Shown one piece after another: positions 34,231 to 45,800 of a stretch of DNA of 64,000 nt (positions within the stretch are counted from its first letter, which is position 1; each line of letters starts with the position of its first letter). The position numbers and the translations under genes were made by a program. Source of the DNA: Timema cristinae (Eukaryota > Arthropoda > Insecta > Phasmatodea > Timematidae); NCBI GenBank assembly GCA_039000515.1, contig JBCFYV010011172.1, positions 74,163,941 through 74,227,940 of the forward strand, given 5' to 3'. The notes beneath the pieces were generated by a model that was not told the origin of the DNA, did not search any database, and saw only the letters and a program-made list of their open reading frames with translations.

Positions 34231-35465
34231 AATAAACATATATTAAACTATGGTACCCAAATTCGGGGATAAAACCTGAGAAATATGACATAGGCCTACT
34301 TTGTGTTCAATGATTCACATGCTCATATTTACCTCTTTTATAATGTTTAAATAATGATTAATATATTATAATGGGCCACGATCTGAGCTGTAATTGATAG
34401 TTTTCTATAACGAAAATTATTATATGACTAGATCATATTACAAAATATAGTGAAATATGTTTTGAAAGTATTACAATTCTCAGAACTTCTGATAAAAACA
34501 GGTTAAAATGAACTTGAATTTTAAAGAAAGTTACACAAGTTATTTCAGGTTGAAAATAAAACTTACTGTTTACCAGTCCACTCGCACTAGAGTGGTAACT
34601 AAAAGGCGGTAATTTTTCTTACTAACATTGTTTGGTTATTTGCGGTGGACACACCTGTGACTATTGTTTACATTGTTTAATCATCAGTGGTACTACCTAA
34701 CAAAAGTAACATCTGCAGATCACATATCTTGAAGTAAGAAAAACATATTAAAGTAATTTTAGTAACGTTTGTGTTATATATCGCTCGTCCTACGGTGTTT
34801 ATACTGTAGTAAGCTACTTTAAAAAAACATGAAAGTGTGTCTATATGTTTGCAAATTATAGAGAAGATGACTGGTAAAATGATTTCTCTTTGCTTCAAGA
34901 GGAATGAAATATATGCAACATAAAAAAAGATAATATGGAGAAAGTATATTTACAGTCGTTTTCATTGATGGCGTGATGAACAGTGACTTGAACGCAAGTG
35001 TATGTTCGCATACAAGCAATGCAAGTTGTCATTCGCTGTTCTACCTTGACAAGGAGGGTCTGGGCCTACACAATGGATGTCAGAGGAACAACCTTTCAAT
35101 CGTTGTTTCCTTCTGTTACCACAACCAGAACAATTGACAGTCTAGTCTAGACTCTAGAGGAAGCCCGCATGTCTTCCAGCTGTGTGGAAGACACGCCACT
35201 GTAGTTGGCACATGCGCAGTAGGCACAGTTTCGGTGGGACGGGTCTACTAAAAAAAACTCTTAGGAAAAGTGTGTGTGTGTTTTCTTGGAATATAACTTT
35301 TTGGTCGTTTTTTCCAGATTGTAAACCGCATCGGTGATCACACGTTTTAAGTTTTCAATCTCACAATATACCTGCTTACCGGTGACGAGGAGGTTGAGTT
35401 TCGGTTTTCGGTAGGATGTACTGAGTGTTGGTTTTCCACATGGAATTTATCACAACCCGACTAGC
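34231..35465. other. No recognisable feature
   Basis: AT-rich. No exon is supported and no second copies of its sequences are visible in this window. Confidence 0.45.
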
Positions 35466-35875
35466 TTAAGGTTGGAATGTAGTGAACACGAGAAAAGGCC
35501 AGAGTTTTCGGAGTTTTTATATCAACACTTTTTTTGACCAAAATAAATAAAATATTGCTTCAGTACAAACATAAAGTTTAATTTTCTTCCCATAATGATA
35601 TCAACAGTTGTTGAGAACCTGTTATGAGCATAGATAGCGTCATTAGATGACAAACTTTTAAATTAAGAGAAAAAGTTTTCATTAAACTCCAGAACACCCT
35701 TGACATGTATTCAAGAACTGGTGAAGTCACCATGGAGGGAGCAGGAGGAGGGTGGGGGGCTATGTTTGTACTAAAGCAACAGTTGATTTATTTTGACCAA
35801 ACAAAGTATTGAAATTTGATATAAAAACTTCAAAAACACTTACCTTTTCTCGCGTTCTCTTCATCCCCACCTTAA
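35466..35875. mobile_element. Hairpin MITE, copy 3
   Basis: It is bounded by TTAAGGTTGG and CCCCACCTTAA. Arms include 'gaacacgagaaaagg' against 'ccttttctcgcgttc', and 'agtttttatatc' against 'gatataaaaact'. A purine-rich interruption ('ggagcaggaggagggtgggg', near 35738) breaks the right arm where the other copies have 'gaagaaaattaaac'. Confidence 0.88.
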
Positions 35876-36358
35876 TAATGGTCATTTGTTAGTACCATCT
35901 TACAAACCTAGAAACCTGCTTTACTCGTGGGAAGATCGCTAGCGATAGATTATTTGGTCAAGTGTGCTGAAAAACACCGAAAGAAAGAGAACGAATTGAT
36001 TTATCGATTGTAGGTTCTATTAAGACCAATCAACAAATACAGTATAATGATTCCAAGTTTGAAATTGATGCCGAAACTAATCAAGAACGCAGGGATCCAA
36101 AACTGCCAGAAGAAACAGCACAACTGCGTAACAAAAAGCAGTGATAAAAGTCACATGACCCACACAACAGTGTTGCCGCTTAGGAAAAAAAAAATCCAAA
36201 CATTAATACCAGAACAAATATAAGAATTGTATAACTACAGACACTACATGGGTTCTGGCGAATCTTCAAACCCCTCTCCTAGCCCATTTTACAAATTGGG
36301 TGTCTCTAGAAGATATCTAGAGAATGTTTTTATAGTATGCAAAAGTGTGTTTCTATGG
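35876..36358. other. No recognisable feature
   Basis: Spacer between two hairpin MITE copies. No exon or repeat is supported. Confidence 0.45.
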
Positions 36359-36716
36359 TTAAGGTGGAATGGAGGCGAATGCGAGAAAAGGACAGTGTTT
36401 TTGCAGTATTTATGGCAAAACATTTTTTTAGCTAAAATAAATAAAATATTGACCCAGTACAAACATCGAGTTTAATTTTTTTTTCTTCACATGGTGATAT
36501 CAACAGTTCCTGAATATCGGCCATGAGCATGGTGGCATTACCTAACAAACTTTTTAAACTCACTAAATTACAGGGTACCCTTGACAGATATTCAAGAAAT
36601 GTTGATGTCGCCATGTGAAGAAAATTAAACTCGGCAATATTTGATTTATTTTGACCAAAATAATGTTTTGCCACAATAACTCAAAAAACCATGTTTTTTT
36701 ATACTTCCCATCTTAA
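36359..36716. mobile_element. Hairpin MITE, copy 4
   Basis: It is bounded by TTAAGGTGGAATG and CCCATCTTAA. The centre is shortened: the 'gagaaaaagttttcat' block of copies 2 and 3 is deleted. The arms 'tttaatttttttttcttcac' and 'gtgaagaaaattaaactc' still pair. Confidence 0.85.
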
Positions 36717-38417
36717 AGTAAATATTTTACAGAGTAACAATAAATTCTACACAAAATGTAGGGGTCTATACATTAACAATATAGCTTTAATCAAATATTT
36801 CGGCTTTGAGCTTTAGGTAGTAATACTTTATGTAAGAAAGAAAATATTACGAAATCGATTATTACTATAGTCATATTGCCATACAATTGGTTTGCTCTGC
36901 ATTAGACAATCATGAGTGGAATTAGTACAAATTATATAATATTCCAATTTCGAATTGTAAACTGTAAAAACTACAAAGGTACAGTGAAAACTAGGTTAAA
37001 ATAAGAAGAATACATAATTAACTTGTAAATTAGTTAAAATGTAGAGGAATATACTTTAATTACAGATTATACTAAGAATAAAAAAATTAAAATAATAACG
37101 AGGTAATCAAAAGTAAATCTTGAAAATGAATAAGAATGTATAAATACCTTTAAAAAAAATTTTTTTTAAAGGAGAGGGGGATAAAACTGTTATGATAATA
37201 AAAATAACATTATATATCCAAATTAATTAAAATTCTGAAATAAAATTGAATATTCGACAGTACATAATTATATTAAAAATTAAAATTGTGTGAGGTTGTA
37301 AAGAAGTCCAAACTGACGTAACATTAGATGTGATAACATTTTATTTCTTAGCCAATATTTGGTTCTCTTTCTCCTTTATTGGGTTCCAGAAGCTTGTTCA
37401 GAGAGTTATCAATTTAGCTAGTTTAGGCGTATAAACGCTATCATCAGGTCCTGGAAAAACCTAAGTCCACCCTAAATGGACCACATTTAATTAAACAGGC
37501 CAATAAATTCCCAGAATAACCAAAATCCTCAAAAAACTAAATATGAACATTGCTTTCAAAACCAACAACAACATTAAAAACCACATACATAATTCCAACA
37601 TTAATACCACTTTCCAACATTAAAAAGAGGTATCTACAAACACACCAGTGAATGCAATAGTGTTTACGAAGAATGATAGACTGGTTAATTTTTTTTAAAT
37701 CGTTATAATGAGCACATTTAAAATTTAAAATAATATAATAAAATCTGAAGTTCCAGAACACCTAAAAATAATTCCGGACACCAAAACAAACCCATTAATA
37801 ATGTATTCATTCTTTATCCATTTCTTCTCAAGGAAACTTAGCCAAAATAAACACGTGAGAAAACATTCATATTCAAACAGCAAGCTTACAAAACAAAGAT
37901 GTCATTAATGAACAAACTCAATTTTTTAATCAAGCACTCAGCAATACCATCAATAAAATACCCTAGCATGTTAAACTCCGCAAAAAGAAAAGAAAAAATC
38001 CTTACCCAACAACAGCCCAACCTTCCTTCGTAAACGAAACCTGACCGTGCCAGTGTCAATCAGATGTAGACCTAATTCCCTCTTTATATTTGTCACGTCT
38101 CTCTCTTTTTATTCACAAATTTTAACATTAAAATCAATTTCTATTTATTCTTTAAATTACTAATTTTAACTTAACATTTTAGTTATATCTATTTTACCAC
38201 TACCCGGAACGCTTACACAAATTTCAATCAAAGAATAATAACATAATCTCCATAATTATTTTTGACCATACAGAACATTCAAGAAGGAAGAACGTTAGAT
38301 TTTGTAATATTTTATTTTCCACAACTCTATATGTATAGGACACAAAACAATTCCCATTTACTTTACAATAAGTTATGTGAGGAAAAACACTACATTCATT
38401 TTCAAGATAGATATTTT
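36717..38417. other. Long AT-rich stretch without an identified feature
   Basis: No coding or repeat signal. The phrase 'cgtataaacgctatcatcag' near 37427 has a retroelement-like look, but this is not enough for a call. Confidence 0.4.
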
Positions 38418-38419
38418 TA

Positions 38420-38646
38420 TTAGCACCGCATCCTTCTACCAATTCGGGTTATGTACTAATTACATTAATGGACTTAGAATGAGGAAGGTCACATTTGGGT
38501 GGAGGGAGAAAGAGAGAGTGGAAAACCATTCAAGAAAAAACACCCTCACTACACCCGACAGGGATCGAGCCCCAATATCCCCGTCATCGACAGTCTAGTC
38601 TAATGAAAGAATAGCGTCTTAGACGATGCAGCCACTAAAGTGGGTA
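38420..38646 (-). mobile_element. Type II SINE, degenerate
   Basis: The plus strand reads 'agcaccgcatccttctacc' (mutated tail complement), then 'gagagtggaaaaccattcaa' and 'ccgacagggatcgagcc', and ends 'ccactaaagtgggta'. An insertion of GA-rich sequence occurs in the body. Confidence 0.8.
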
Positions 38647-39421
38647 AGGTAACTAATGTAGTTTGTTTAGACACTGCCCAGTATTATTCATTATTATTTT
38701 TATTAAATAATAATTTATTTTATCCCAAATTTCTGGTTATTTTATCAATCTTAATTATTTTCATCTTGTATTTACACATTATATTTTTTAATATTTTTCA
38801 TTTATCATATAATATTAACCTAGTGTTGTATTTAGGTTTTTCCAAAACCTGACAAGTCAAATTTAGAACACTGCAGACAAGCTTCTGTCATCGAGCAAAG
38901 GAGAAAGGGAACAAAATATCAGCTAAGAAAGAAACTTTTAGTATACTTGTACTTAATTTTAAGTAATTTTGGACTTGTTTACAACCTCACACATTTTTTA
39001 AAAATCTATAAGATATGTGTCGCTTAGGATGAAATTTATTACAAAATGTTCATGAAATTTGGAACAATAATGTAATTTTCACTATTCTAACAATTGTAAC
39101 CTTTTATTCTAAGATTTTATTAGCTAAGTTAATTGTACATTCTTATTTATTTCAAGATTTACTTTTGATTAGTCTTAGTATAATTTGTAATTAAAGTATA
39201 TTATTTCTCTATATTTTAATTAGTTTACAAGTTACCCATATAGTCTTCTTTTAACCTGGTTTCCACTCAAACTTTGTATTTGTGGACTAACAAATTGAAA
39301 TTCGCGATGGGAATATTATAAAATTTGTATTAAGCCTATTCATTACCGTCTAGTTCCGAACAATCAAATTGTAATGCTATGGACGACTATAATAATAAAA
39401 TAATAATACTAGTAATAATAA
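38647..39421. other. No recognisable feature
   Basis: AT-rich and stop-dense, ending in an AAT-rich run that is the probable 3' tail of the LINE that follows. Confidence 0.45.
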
Positions 39422-40209
39422 TAATTTCCTTTATTATAGTGCTGGCCAACAGTCATAAGACCTATAACAGGCCAGCACTGAAAAGTACACAAGTACCTTA
39501 CAAATACATATATTTACACGAGAAAATAAGATAAACAATATTAGCTAAATAATTATACATACTGATGAACAGTTACGAAAAGAATAGTAAATAATAATGA
39601 TAAGAAAAAAAAATAGCAACAGTAACAAATAGCTAAAGAGTAATAAAGTATAAACAATATTTTAAAAGAAGTAACAATATGCAAAAAATTAATTAGAATA
39701 TAGTAAATTTAGGCAGAACCTCTACAGGATAAAAGTTTGATATGGGAGTTCCCTAAATAGCTCTCTGAGTTTAGCTTTTCTTTTATGATAAAAGTCGAAT
39801 TCGACAAATCTAGAATTGGCGCTACGGATACAAGAGCAGAAAGGTCTCACCTTATAACTTATAAGAGTTATTGAGAAAAAATAGTTTTGGATTACGAGAA
39901 GCCCAAGAAGGAATATGAACACCTACATTATCAAGGGCAAATTTTCAAGAAATGTTGCTATTAAAAATATTAAAAACAAAAAGAGCATCACAATAAAGTC
40001 TACGTGAGAAGACAGTATGGAGTCCTAAGAGGTTTCGAATTCTGTCATGAACATAATAAATCCTGTTAGTAAAGAATGTATCACAGCACGCAGCGACAAA
40101 TTTTCTTTGAACGTTTTCCAACCTGAGAAAGTCAGTTAAGGTAATGGAATTCCAAGCAACACTTGCATATTCTAACTTAGATCTAACCAGGGCGTAATAT
40201 AGACGTAAA
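39422..40209 (-). mobile_element. Non-LTR retrotransposon (LINE), 3' end, frameshifted
   Basis: Minus-strand frames encode the C-terminal part of a jockey/CR1-type reverse transcriptase. Recognisable phrases are 'LYYALVRSKLEYASVAWNSI', 'LENVQRKFVAACCD', 'RNLLGLHTVFSRRLYCD' and 'ALFVFNIFNSN'. The next stretch (to about 39722) continues in other frames with stops. The 3' end holds a stem-loop and an AT-rich trinucleotide tail. The upstream part of the same gene lies at 46833-46996, separated by the TE-A copy 3 insertion. It is inactive. Confidence 0.85.
39438..39479 (-). other. Stem-loop at the LINE 3' end
   Basis: 'agtgctggcc' at 39438-39447 pairs perfectly with 'ggccagcact' at 39470-39479 around a 22-base loop. 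It lies just before the AT-rich tail of the LINE. In other LINEs such hairpins can be recognised by the element's own reverse transcriptase. That role here is inference. Confidence 0.75.
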
Positions 40210-41892
40210 TAAATGGTACGGAACTCCACATGGACTTTATCACTCTATTGTTTAAAAATGGAAATATTTATTCAAAACTCGTAATATATGTGAAACGAAA
40301 TAATATACACTAGCAAACCCAAGCATAAATTGCACTATACTTAAGTAAAACATTTGTTGAGTCCCGGTTTTAAATTTATATTTTTATTTTTAAAGAATAA
40401 TGTCTTCATTTGTATGTTTGGACTGATAAAAAAGATCAATATTGGGTCCACAAGGGTCAACACTTCGTATTAAAATTTCAACTTCCTGATAAAATTTTCG
40501 ACATTTTATTAGGTGTTGCACATCTTAATGCCATCACATTTCTATTAAATTCCTCATTAATAGTAATTTTGACCAATAAAAAATGTAAATATTGACTATT
40601 GAGTCAAAATGGAGATATATCATTGTTGTACAACTCTTAAGAGGTTTAAAAAAAAATAACATAAACTTTTTGAGAGACTTATTTATATTTAATTACTTTG
40701 TGGCATTGAAGAATTATTGCTTTAAAACTTAAGTAGTATCTCTCTACAACTAAAGCACACAAAATTGTAGTAATATGTTTGTCAATATCTCAGAAAACTA
40801 TTGGTTTTATAAAAATATATTTCATATAAAAGTTTTTTAATTTTAATAGTACTACAATTTTGTAATAAGTTATTTAGTATCTTAAATAGTTGCGTATATA
40901 CGGAAATTTCAGCTTCTGTAAAGTACTCTAAAAGTCATTTTTATGGGAAAATGAAAATACCCAGTTTATTTATAATCTTAAGATTCGGATGGACACCTAC
41001 TATATAAGAACGATAAAGTTGTGCCGGCTATTGCTTAAAAAATATGCATAGTAATAACATGCGGTTTTTTGCATTGCATTAAACTTGTAAATTTAAAATA
41101 AACTATATTAATAAAAAAAGTTACAACTTAATATTTACTTTTTTACAATAAGATGTAATTTCAATTAAATTTAAATTAAATAAAACTTGAAATACAATAA
41201 TATAGTTTTGAAGTTATCATATTATTATAGAGAATAAGATAATGTTCTATCATACACGACAAATATTTACAATACAATAACGGGCACAAAATTTGATATT
41301 TTCAAATTAAATCATGTCTGAACTGTTGAAAAAGTTCAGTAGCTGCCTGGTAGAATGCTCTGTCTTCAGAAGCGCCTCCCCCTCTCCACCCCAACCCCTC
41401 TTTGGCATTCACTATCTTTTCATCTTTTTTTCTGTAAGCCATGCTACTCCCCCTTCCTTTCCAACATTTATTTCTCCTTCAGGTAAAACCCTGGTCTGGA
41501 CACTAACTGTCTGTCACCTTGTTACTACTATTACCTACAAACCTCAGTTTTTGAAAATGTTCCTTTTGATGTATTTGCATGATCTATGTTAAAAGTTTAT
41601 TTATAGAGTAGGCTTGATTCTGTTTACCTTAACAATAATTTGTGTAACAATCTACAGTATTTCTTTGATTAGACACAAACTTTTTGTATAGAAATTATGT
41701 TTTTTTAGCCAAGAAAAATATTCTAGGCGATACTCCCGAAATGGAAACAGAATATCGGTGTTACACAGCAGGAAACCAGCTAAAAAATATTAAAACACTT
41801 TGAGAAACATTACCAAAGAAAAAAGCTAGTTAAAAATAATACCTATTTTGTTACTTTTTTGTTTAGTGTTGGTGTTTGTAACATATATACTA

Positions 41893-42335
41893 CCCGCACC
41901 AGTGGTTGAGTAGAATAATATGCTAGTATAGCATTGCACTCTATCATTATTATTATTATTATTAGCACCGCGTCTTACTACCCGTTCGGGTTATACGCAC
42001 TTACGCTAATTTGTAATGGTAGGGTGATAGTGAGATGAAATGAAGGACCTACAGTTTAACGTGGAATCCGAACCACGGTGGAGGCCTGGCATTCCCCACA
42101 TTCACAAGATGTCTTGTCAGAGGTGAAGGAAGGGTTTGGTAATCAGATAAATCTTTGCCGGGACCTGGGATTGAACCCCGGCCGCCAGCATAGAAGTCTA
42201 ACACCTTACCCCTAGACCTGCACTCTATCGCTGTTGTCGGTGAGGTCGAGGTTCGAATCTCGTCCGGGTGAATTAGAGGGGCTTATCACATGTGATTTAT
42301 CAGTGGTTTGCCATCCTCTCTATGCGCTAATGCAG
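41893..42335 (+). mobile_element. Older SINE, split by a younger SINE
   Basis: Left part (41893-41934): 'cccgcaccagtggttgagta'. Right part (42230 onward): 'gaggttcgaatctcgtccgg', 'tttatcagtggtttgccatc' and 'gcgctaatgcaggatcac'. The two halves make one tRNA-like SINE when the insert at 41946-42218 is removed. Related phrases occur near 24923-24975 and 58430-58480. Confidence 0.7.
41946..42218 (-). mobile_element. Type I SINE, full length, inserted in another SINE
   Basis: It carries the shared tail and an ATT run at its left edge, and the 'ggtctaggggtaaggtg' head complement at its right. The 11-bp duplication 'tgcactctatc' flanks it at 41935-41945 and 42219-42229. Confidence 0.95.
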
Positions 42336-44180
42336 GATCACTTCCTCTCAACTACCTTAGTAACCAAAACGGAAGATATAAAGAATAGTTTGTGGGTCAT
42401 TTATAAAGGATATTGTATTTTAATTATAAATGTTTGACACAAAAAAAAAGACAACAAATCTAACAATATTATTTCCGATATGCCCCACACGTTCGGTTAA
42501 TAGACTAAAACTATACAAACATTATTATATGGAATAGGTTAATTATATAAAATAGTATGTAATAAGTTAGTTTTAGGACTATTATGTCATTAAATCTAAA
42601 TATATCCCTGGATATCATGTTAATTTCTTGGATATGATTGGGGCGGATGTTGATGTTACCTTCAACATTTGCGCCGGAGTTTACTGACATTACAGCAATA
42701 ATGTTTGCTTGCATTTGCCAATTTATTTTAAGACATAGTCCCAATAAGTATTTAGTAGCTCACATGATAATAAAAGTGTGTAGGTTACTTTTGTTAACAT
42801 TTTAAGCTATTGCTATAATGACACTAAATTTAACAAGTTATGTTTATTTAAGATTCAGATGGATACCTACTTTAATATGAGGTTGATTTTGTCTACTGTA
42901 CCCCATGAAAAAAAAACCTAACAATAACATACGTTTTTTTAATTCAATTTAACTTGTAAACGGAATATGAATGATTGCACTAAAAAAATGCAATTTAATA
43001 TCTACTTTAATACAAGATATATAATTTTATTTTAAAATAAATAAAACTTTAAATACAAAATGATAGTTAAAAATTAAGCATTTTGCTCTGACAAGTAAGA
43101 GGATTTTCTACATACAAGACAGTCAAATTATAATGAATTAGACTAGTAACTTGACACTATGAGGATGGAGGGGTGAAAAAGGAGAGACTAGACGAAGAGA
43201 CAAAAATTTTTTTGTTGTTGTTAAAAGCTTTATTTATGAAATGTCAAGATTTAATAAATTAAAATGTCCCACTAGTGGAAGCTGTGTACCAAATTCAACC
43301 TTCTAGATAGTGGGGAAGTGGGTTAAATAAGGACTCTGGTCCACGCAAACAAACGGCCATTTCCTGAATGCATAAACAATTTGGTCATAAAACAATTGAT
43401 ATAACATTCTCTATCAGACATTATCCTTAGACTATGTCACTGCATTTTATATAATAGGACAACTTGTTTAATGTATTAGTGTATAAATGTACATGGTCCC
43501 CAAAGGAGAACAAAACAAGTATGCCAGTGAGTGTACGTCCCCACCCCTTACTCTCCCCTAAGAACTTCATGACCTTGATCGCTGGTGTGGGTGGAGGGGG
43601 TCTACGTTCCTTCGTTGGAGGATATGACTTTCACACTTCATTTAATTTATTATCCATTATTTCTCCTTCACTCTCACCAAGCCATGTCCTTTCAATGAAC
43701 TTGCATTTACTGTCTTTTTTATTTTATTTCATATAATTAGTTTTGAGTTACTTTAACTATAGTGTTTTTACGTAAAAGGCCTCTTATGGGTCAACAAGTA
43801 GTTAAAACATAATAATAAGTTATTTTAAACATTCTATGGTAAGTTTTCTAACAATAAAGTATAGTTGAAATATTTTACCATAATGCCAACTATTGCTTCA
43901 TTATTTAAACAACTTTTGCCAGGGTCTTTGGTACCTTCTATTCTTTCCTCCATCATTACTCATTTAATCACAGGTTGAGAATTTACCAGTTGAGGAGAGA
44001 AGTAACAAACAAATTATGATTTCATTATGGAATCTGAAGAAAAAATACGTTTGTTTAAAATAGTAATGTTTTTTTTTTAGTCTATAAACAATGTTTCAGT
44101 ATGCTCATTTTAAACTTATCCAAGATGAATGCTATTTTTTTTAAAGTTAGATTACTTAATCTAGTTTTGAATAACAGTAT
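42230..44180. other. Interior of TE-B, no coding content recognised
   Basis: It contains a repeat of the TE-B left end from 42851 ('agattcagatggatacctac'), followed by about 300 bp that align loosely with 40981-41290. Pyrimidine-rich patches occur near 43540-43600. No transposase motif was found. Confidence 0.5.
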
Positions 44181-44440
44181 ACCCGCCTCGGTGGCGTAGT
44201 TGGCTAACGCGCTAGTCGTGTTGAGCTCGACTGCCAAGGACGGGGAGATTGAGGTTCGAATCTCGGTCGGGTGAACTGAGGGTGGCTTTTCCTAAATGGT
44301 TTTCCACTCTCCCTTCACGCCAATATGGGTTCACTTCCTCTAATTCAACCTTCACAATTCCCAATCCATTAGCGTAATTAGTAGGCCTACTTAAAGCGTA
44401 TAAACCGAACGGGTAGTAAGACGCGGTGCTAAATAATAAC
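44181..44440 (+). mobile_element. tRNA-derived SINE, type II head, full length
   Basis: This is the best type II copy. It has the head 'acccgcctcggtggcgtagt' with A-box 'tggcgtagttgg', a long variable-arm-like stretch, the B-box arm 'gaggttcgaatctcggtcgg', the body 'ggcttttcctaaatggtttt', and the shared tail ending 'gcggtgctaaataataa'. The flanks 'aataacagtat' and 'aataaccctat' may be a decayed target duplication. Confidence 0.92.
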
Positions 44441-44754
44441 CCTATTGTTTTGAACAATCGGTTTTATTTCATGTTTTTGAAACAGTTTGAATGAAAAGTA
44501 GCTAAAGTATTGTCAGATTATTGCTTATTCTTTTTACAAAATATATATTTGAAGTAGTCCATTTTACAATTTCAAAATTCCCCCCTCCTCCCTCTTTTAA
44601 CATCTACAAATACTAAAAGTGATTATTAAACGTACAGTTTCAATTCTAAAATATGTTTGAGTATACGAACTTTAATTTAATACTGGCTAAACTAGGGATA
44701 CACACGCAACTTCCTTTTTAAATTATTGTTATTACTATGATAATATCGTGACTT

Positions 44755-44812
44755 TAGCGTTAGTGCGTATAGCCCGAATGGGTAGTAAGACATGGTGCTA
44801 ATAATGATTATG
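44755..44812 (+). mobile_element. SINE tail fragment
   Basis: 'agtgcgtatagcccgaatgg' followed by 'gtagtaagacatggtgctaa' is the last part of a type I SINE. It is strongly 5' truncated and followed by an AAT-like run. Confidence 0.85.
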
Positions 44813-45219
44813 ATATACAGTGGGTAATATATAAGCTAAATAAAAATGTCACCATTTATTGTAAATAATGATTTCCTTGGGTAACTCAAAAAAATTGTAC
44901 TTAGGAATTGGAGCCCTTGTCCTTTGACTTGGGACGACATTCTAATAAAACACCGAGATTGCGGCTCGAAACTCCACACTACTCCTTAGAGCAGAGGTGT
45001 GCAAATTTTCTCCCCGAGGACCACATGGACATCTGTGAGGTCTCTAGCGGGCCTCATGTAACAAACGTCTAAATTAACTAAATAATGAACTTTATTTTCA
45101 CGCAAAAATACATATAGTCATATAACCATATAACTTTGATACAAAAAAGTAGCAAATAAAATCTAATGTCATAACAAATAAAACTAAATATGTTATGTAC
45201 TCATGTTGATACTTAGCCT

Positions 45220-45510
45220 ACCAAATGTTGATTAATAACTACTCAAATTGCCATAGTTAATGGAATTTATGCAACTGTCCAAAATCCTGCACAAGTTTGT
45301 CGAAGTCAGGATTCACCTTGTTCGTCCTAATTCGCAAAACCCTTAGTAGATTTGAGTATATTAAGAGAGACCTGTTGGGAATGCCAGGTCACCACCGTGG
45401 TTCGGATTCCACGTTAAACTGTAGGTCCTTCATTTCATCTCACAATCACCCTACCATTACACATTAGCGTAAGTGCGTATAACCCGAACGGGTAGTAAGA
45501 CGCGGTGCTA

Positions 45511-45589
<79 letters not shown>

Positions 45590-45800
45590 TAGAGAGACCT
45601 GTTCTTTGCTTTGTTAATGTTCACGCATGAGAAAGTCTGTTCACAAATATAGGTAGAAGCAAATAACACAAACATCTTTCTGACAAACTTTTTCAAATTA
45701 CCAAACTTTTCTCTACAAGTGATGCATACAATTCAGTTAGTTTCATATTCTTAAAAGTCTCCTTCAGATTGATTAAATCAAACTGGAACTCATTTGATTT
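45220..45800 (-). pseudogene. hAT transposase C-terminal fragment, interrupted by a SINE
   Basis: On the minus strand, 'MKLTELYASLVEKSLVI' is followed by a stop and frame change, then 'FVRKMFVLFASTYICEQTF' and 'SCVNINKAKNRS'. The SINE at 45377-45590 then intervenes. Beyond it the same frame resumes as 'LLRVLRIRTNKVNPDFDKL' and 'VQDFGQLHKFH'. The order SxxxCEQTFS, NxNK, then a short LR.R..K..P.F segment is typical of the hAT dimerisation domain near the C-terminus in Charlie-type and related domesticated proteins. The catalytic core is missing. Not functional. Confidence 0.85.
45377..45590 (+). mobile_element. Type I SINE, 5' truncated, long AAT tail, inside the hAT element
   Basis: It starts at 'gggaatgccaggtcaccacc', ends with the shared tail, and has about 25 AAT/TAA triplets at 45511-45588. 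The 13-bp duplication 'agagagacctgtt' flanks it at 45364-45376 and 45591-45603. It is the innermost and therefore youngest layer of the nest. Confidence 0.96.

Noticed and set aside
37420..37460. Possible Penelope- or DIRS-like motif
   Set aside because: A single short phrase with no coding or terminal structure to support it.
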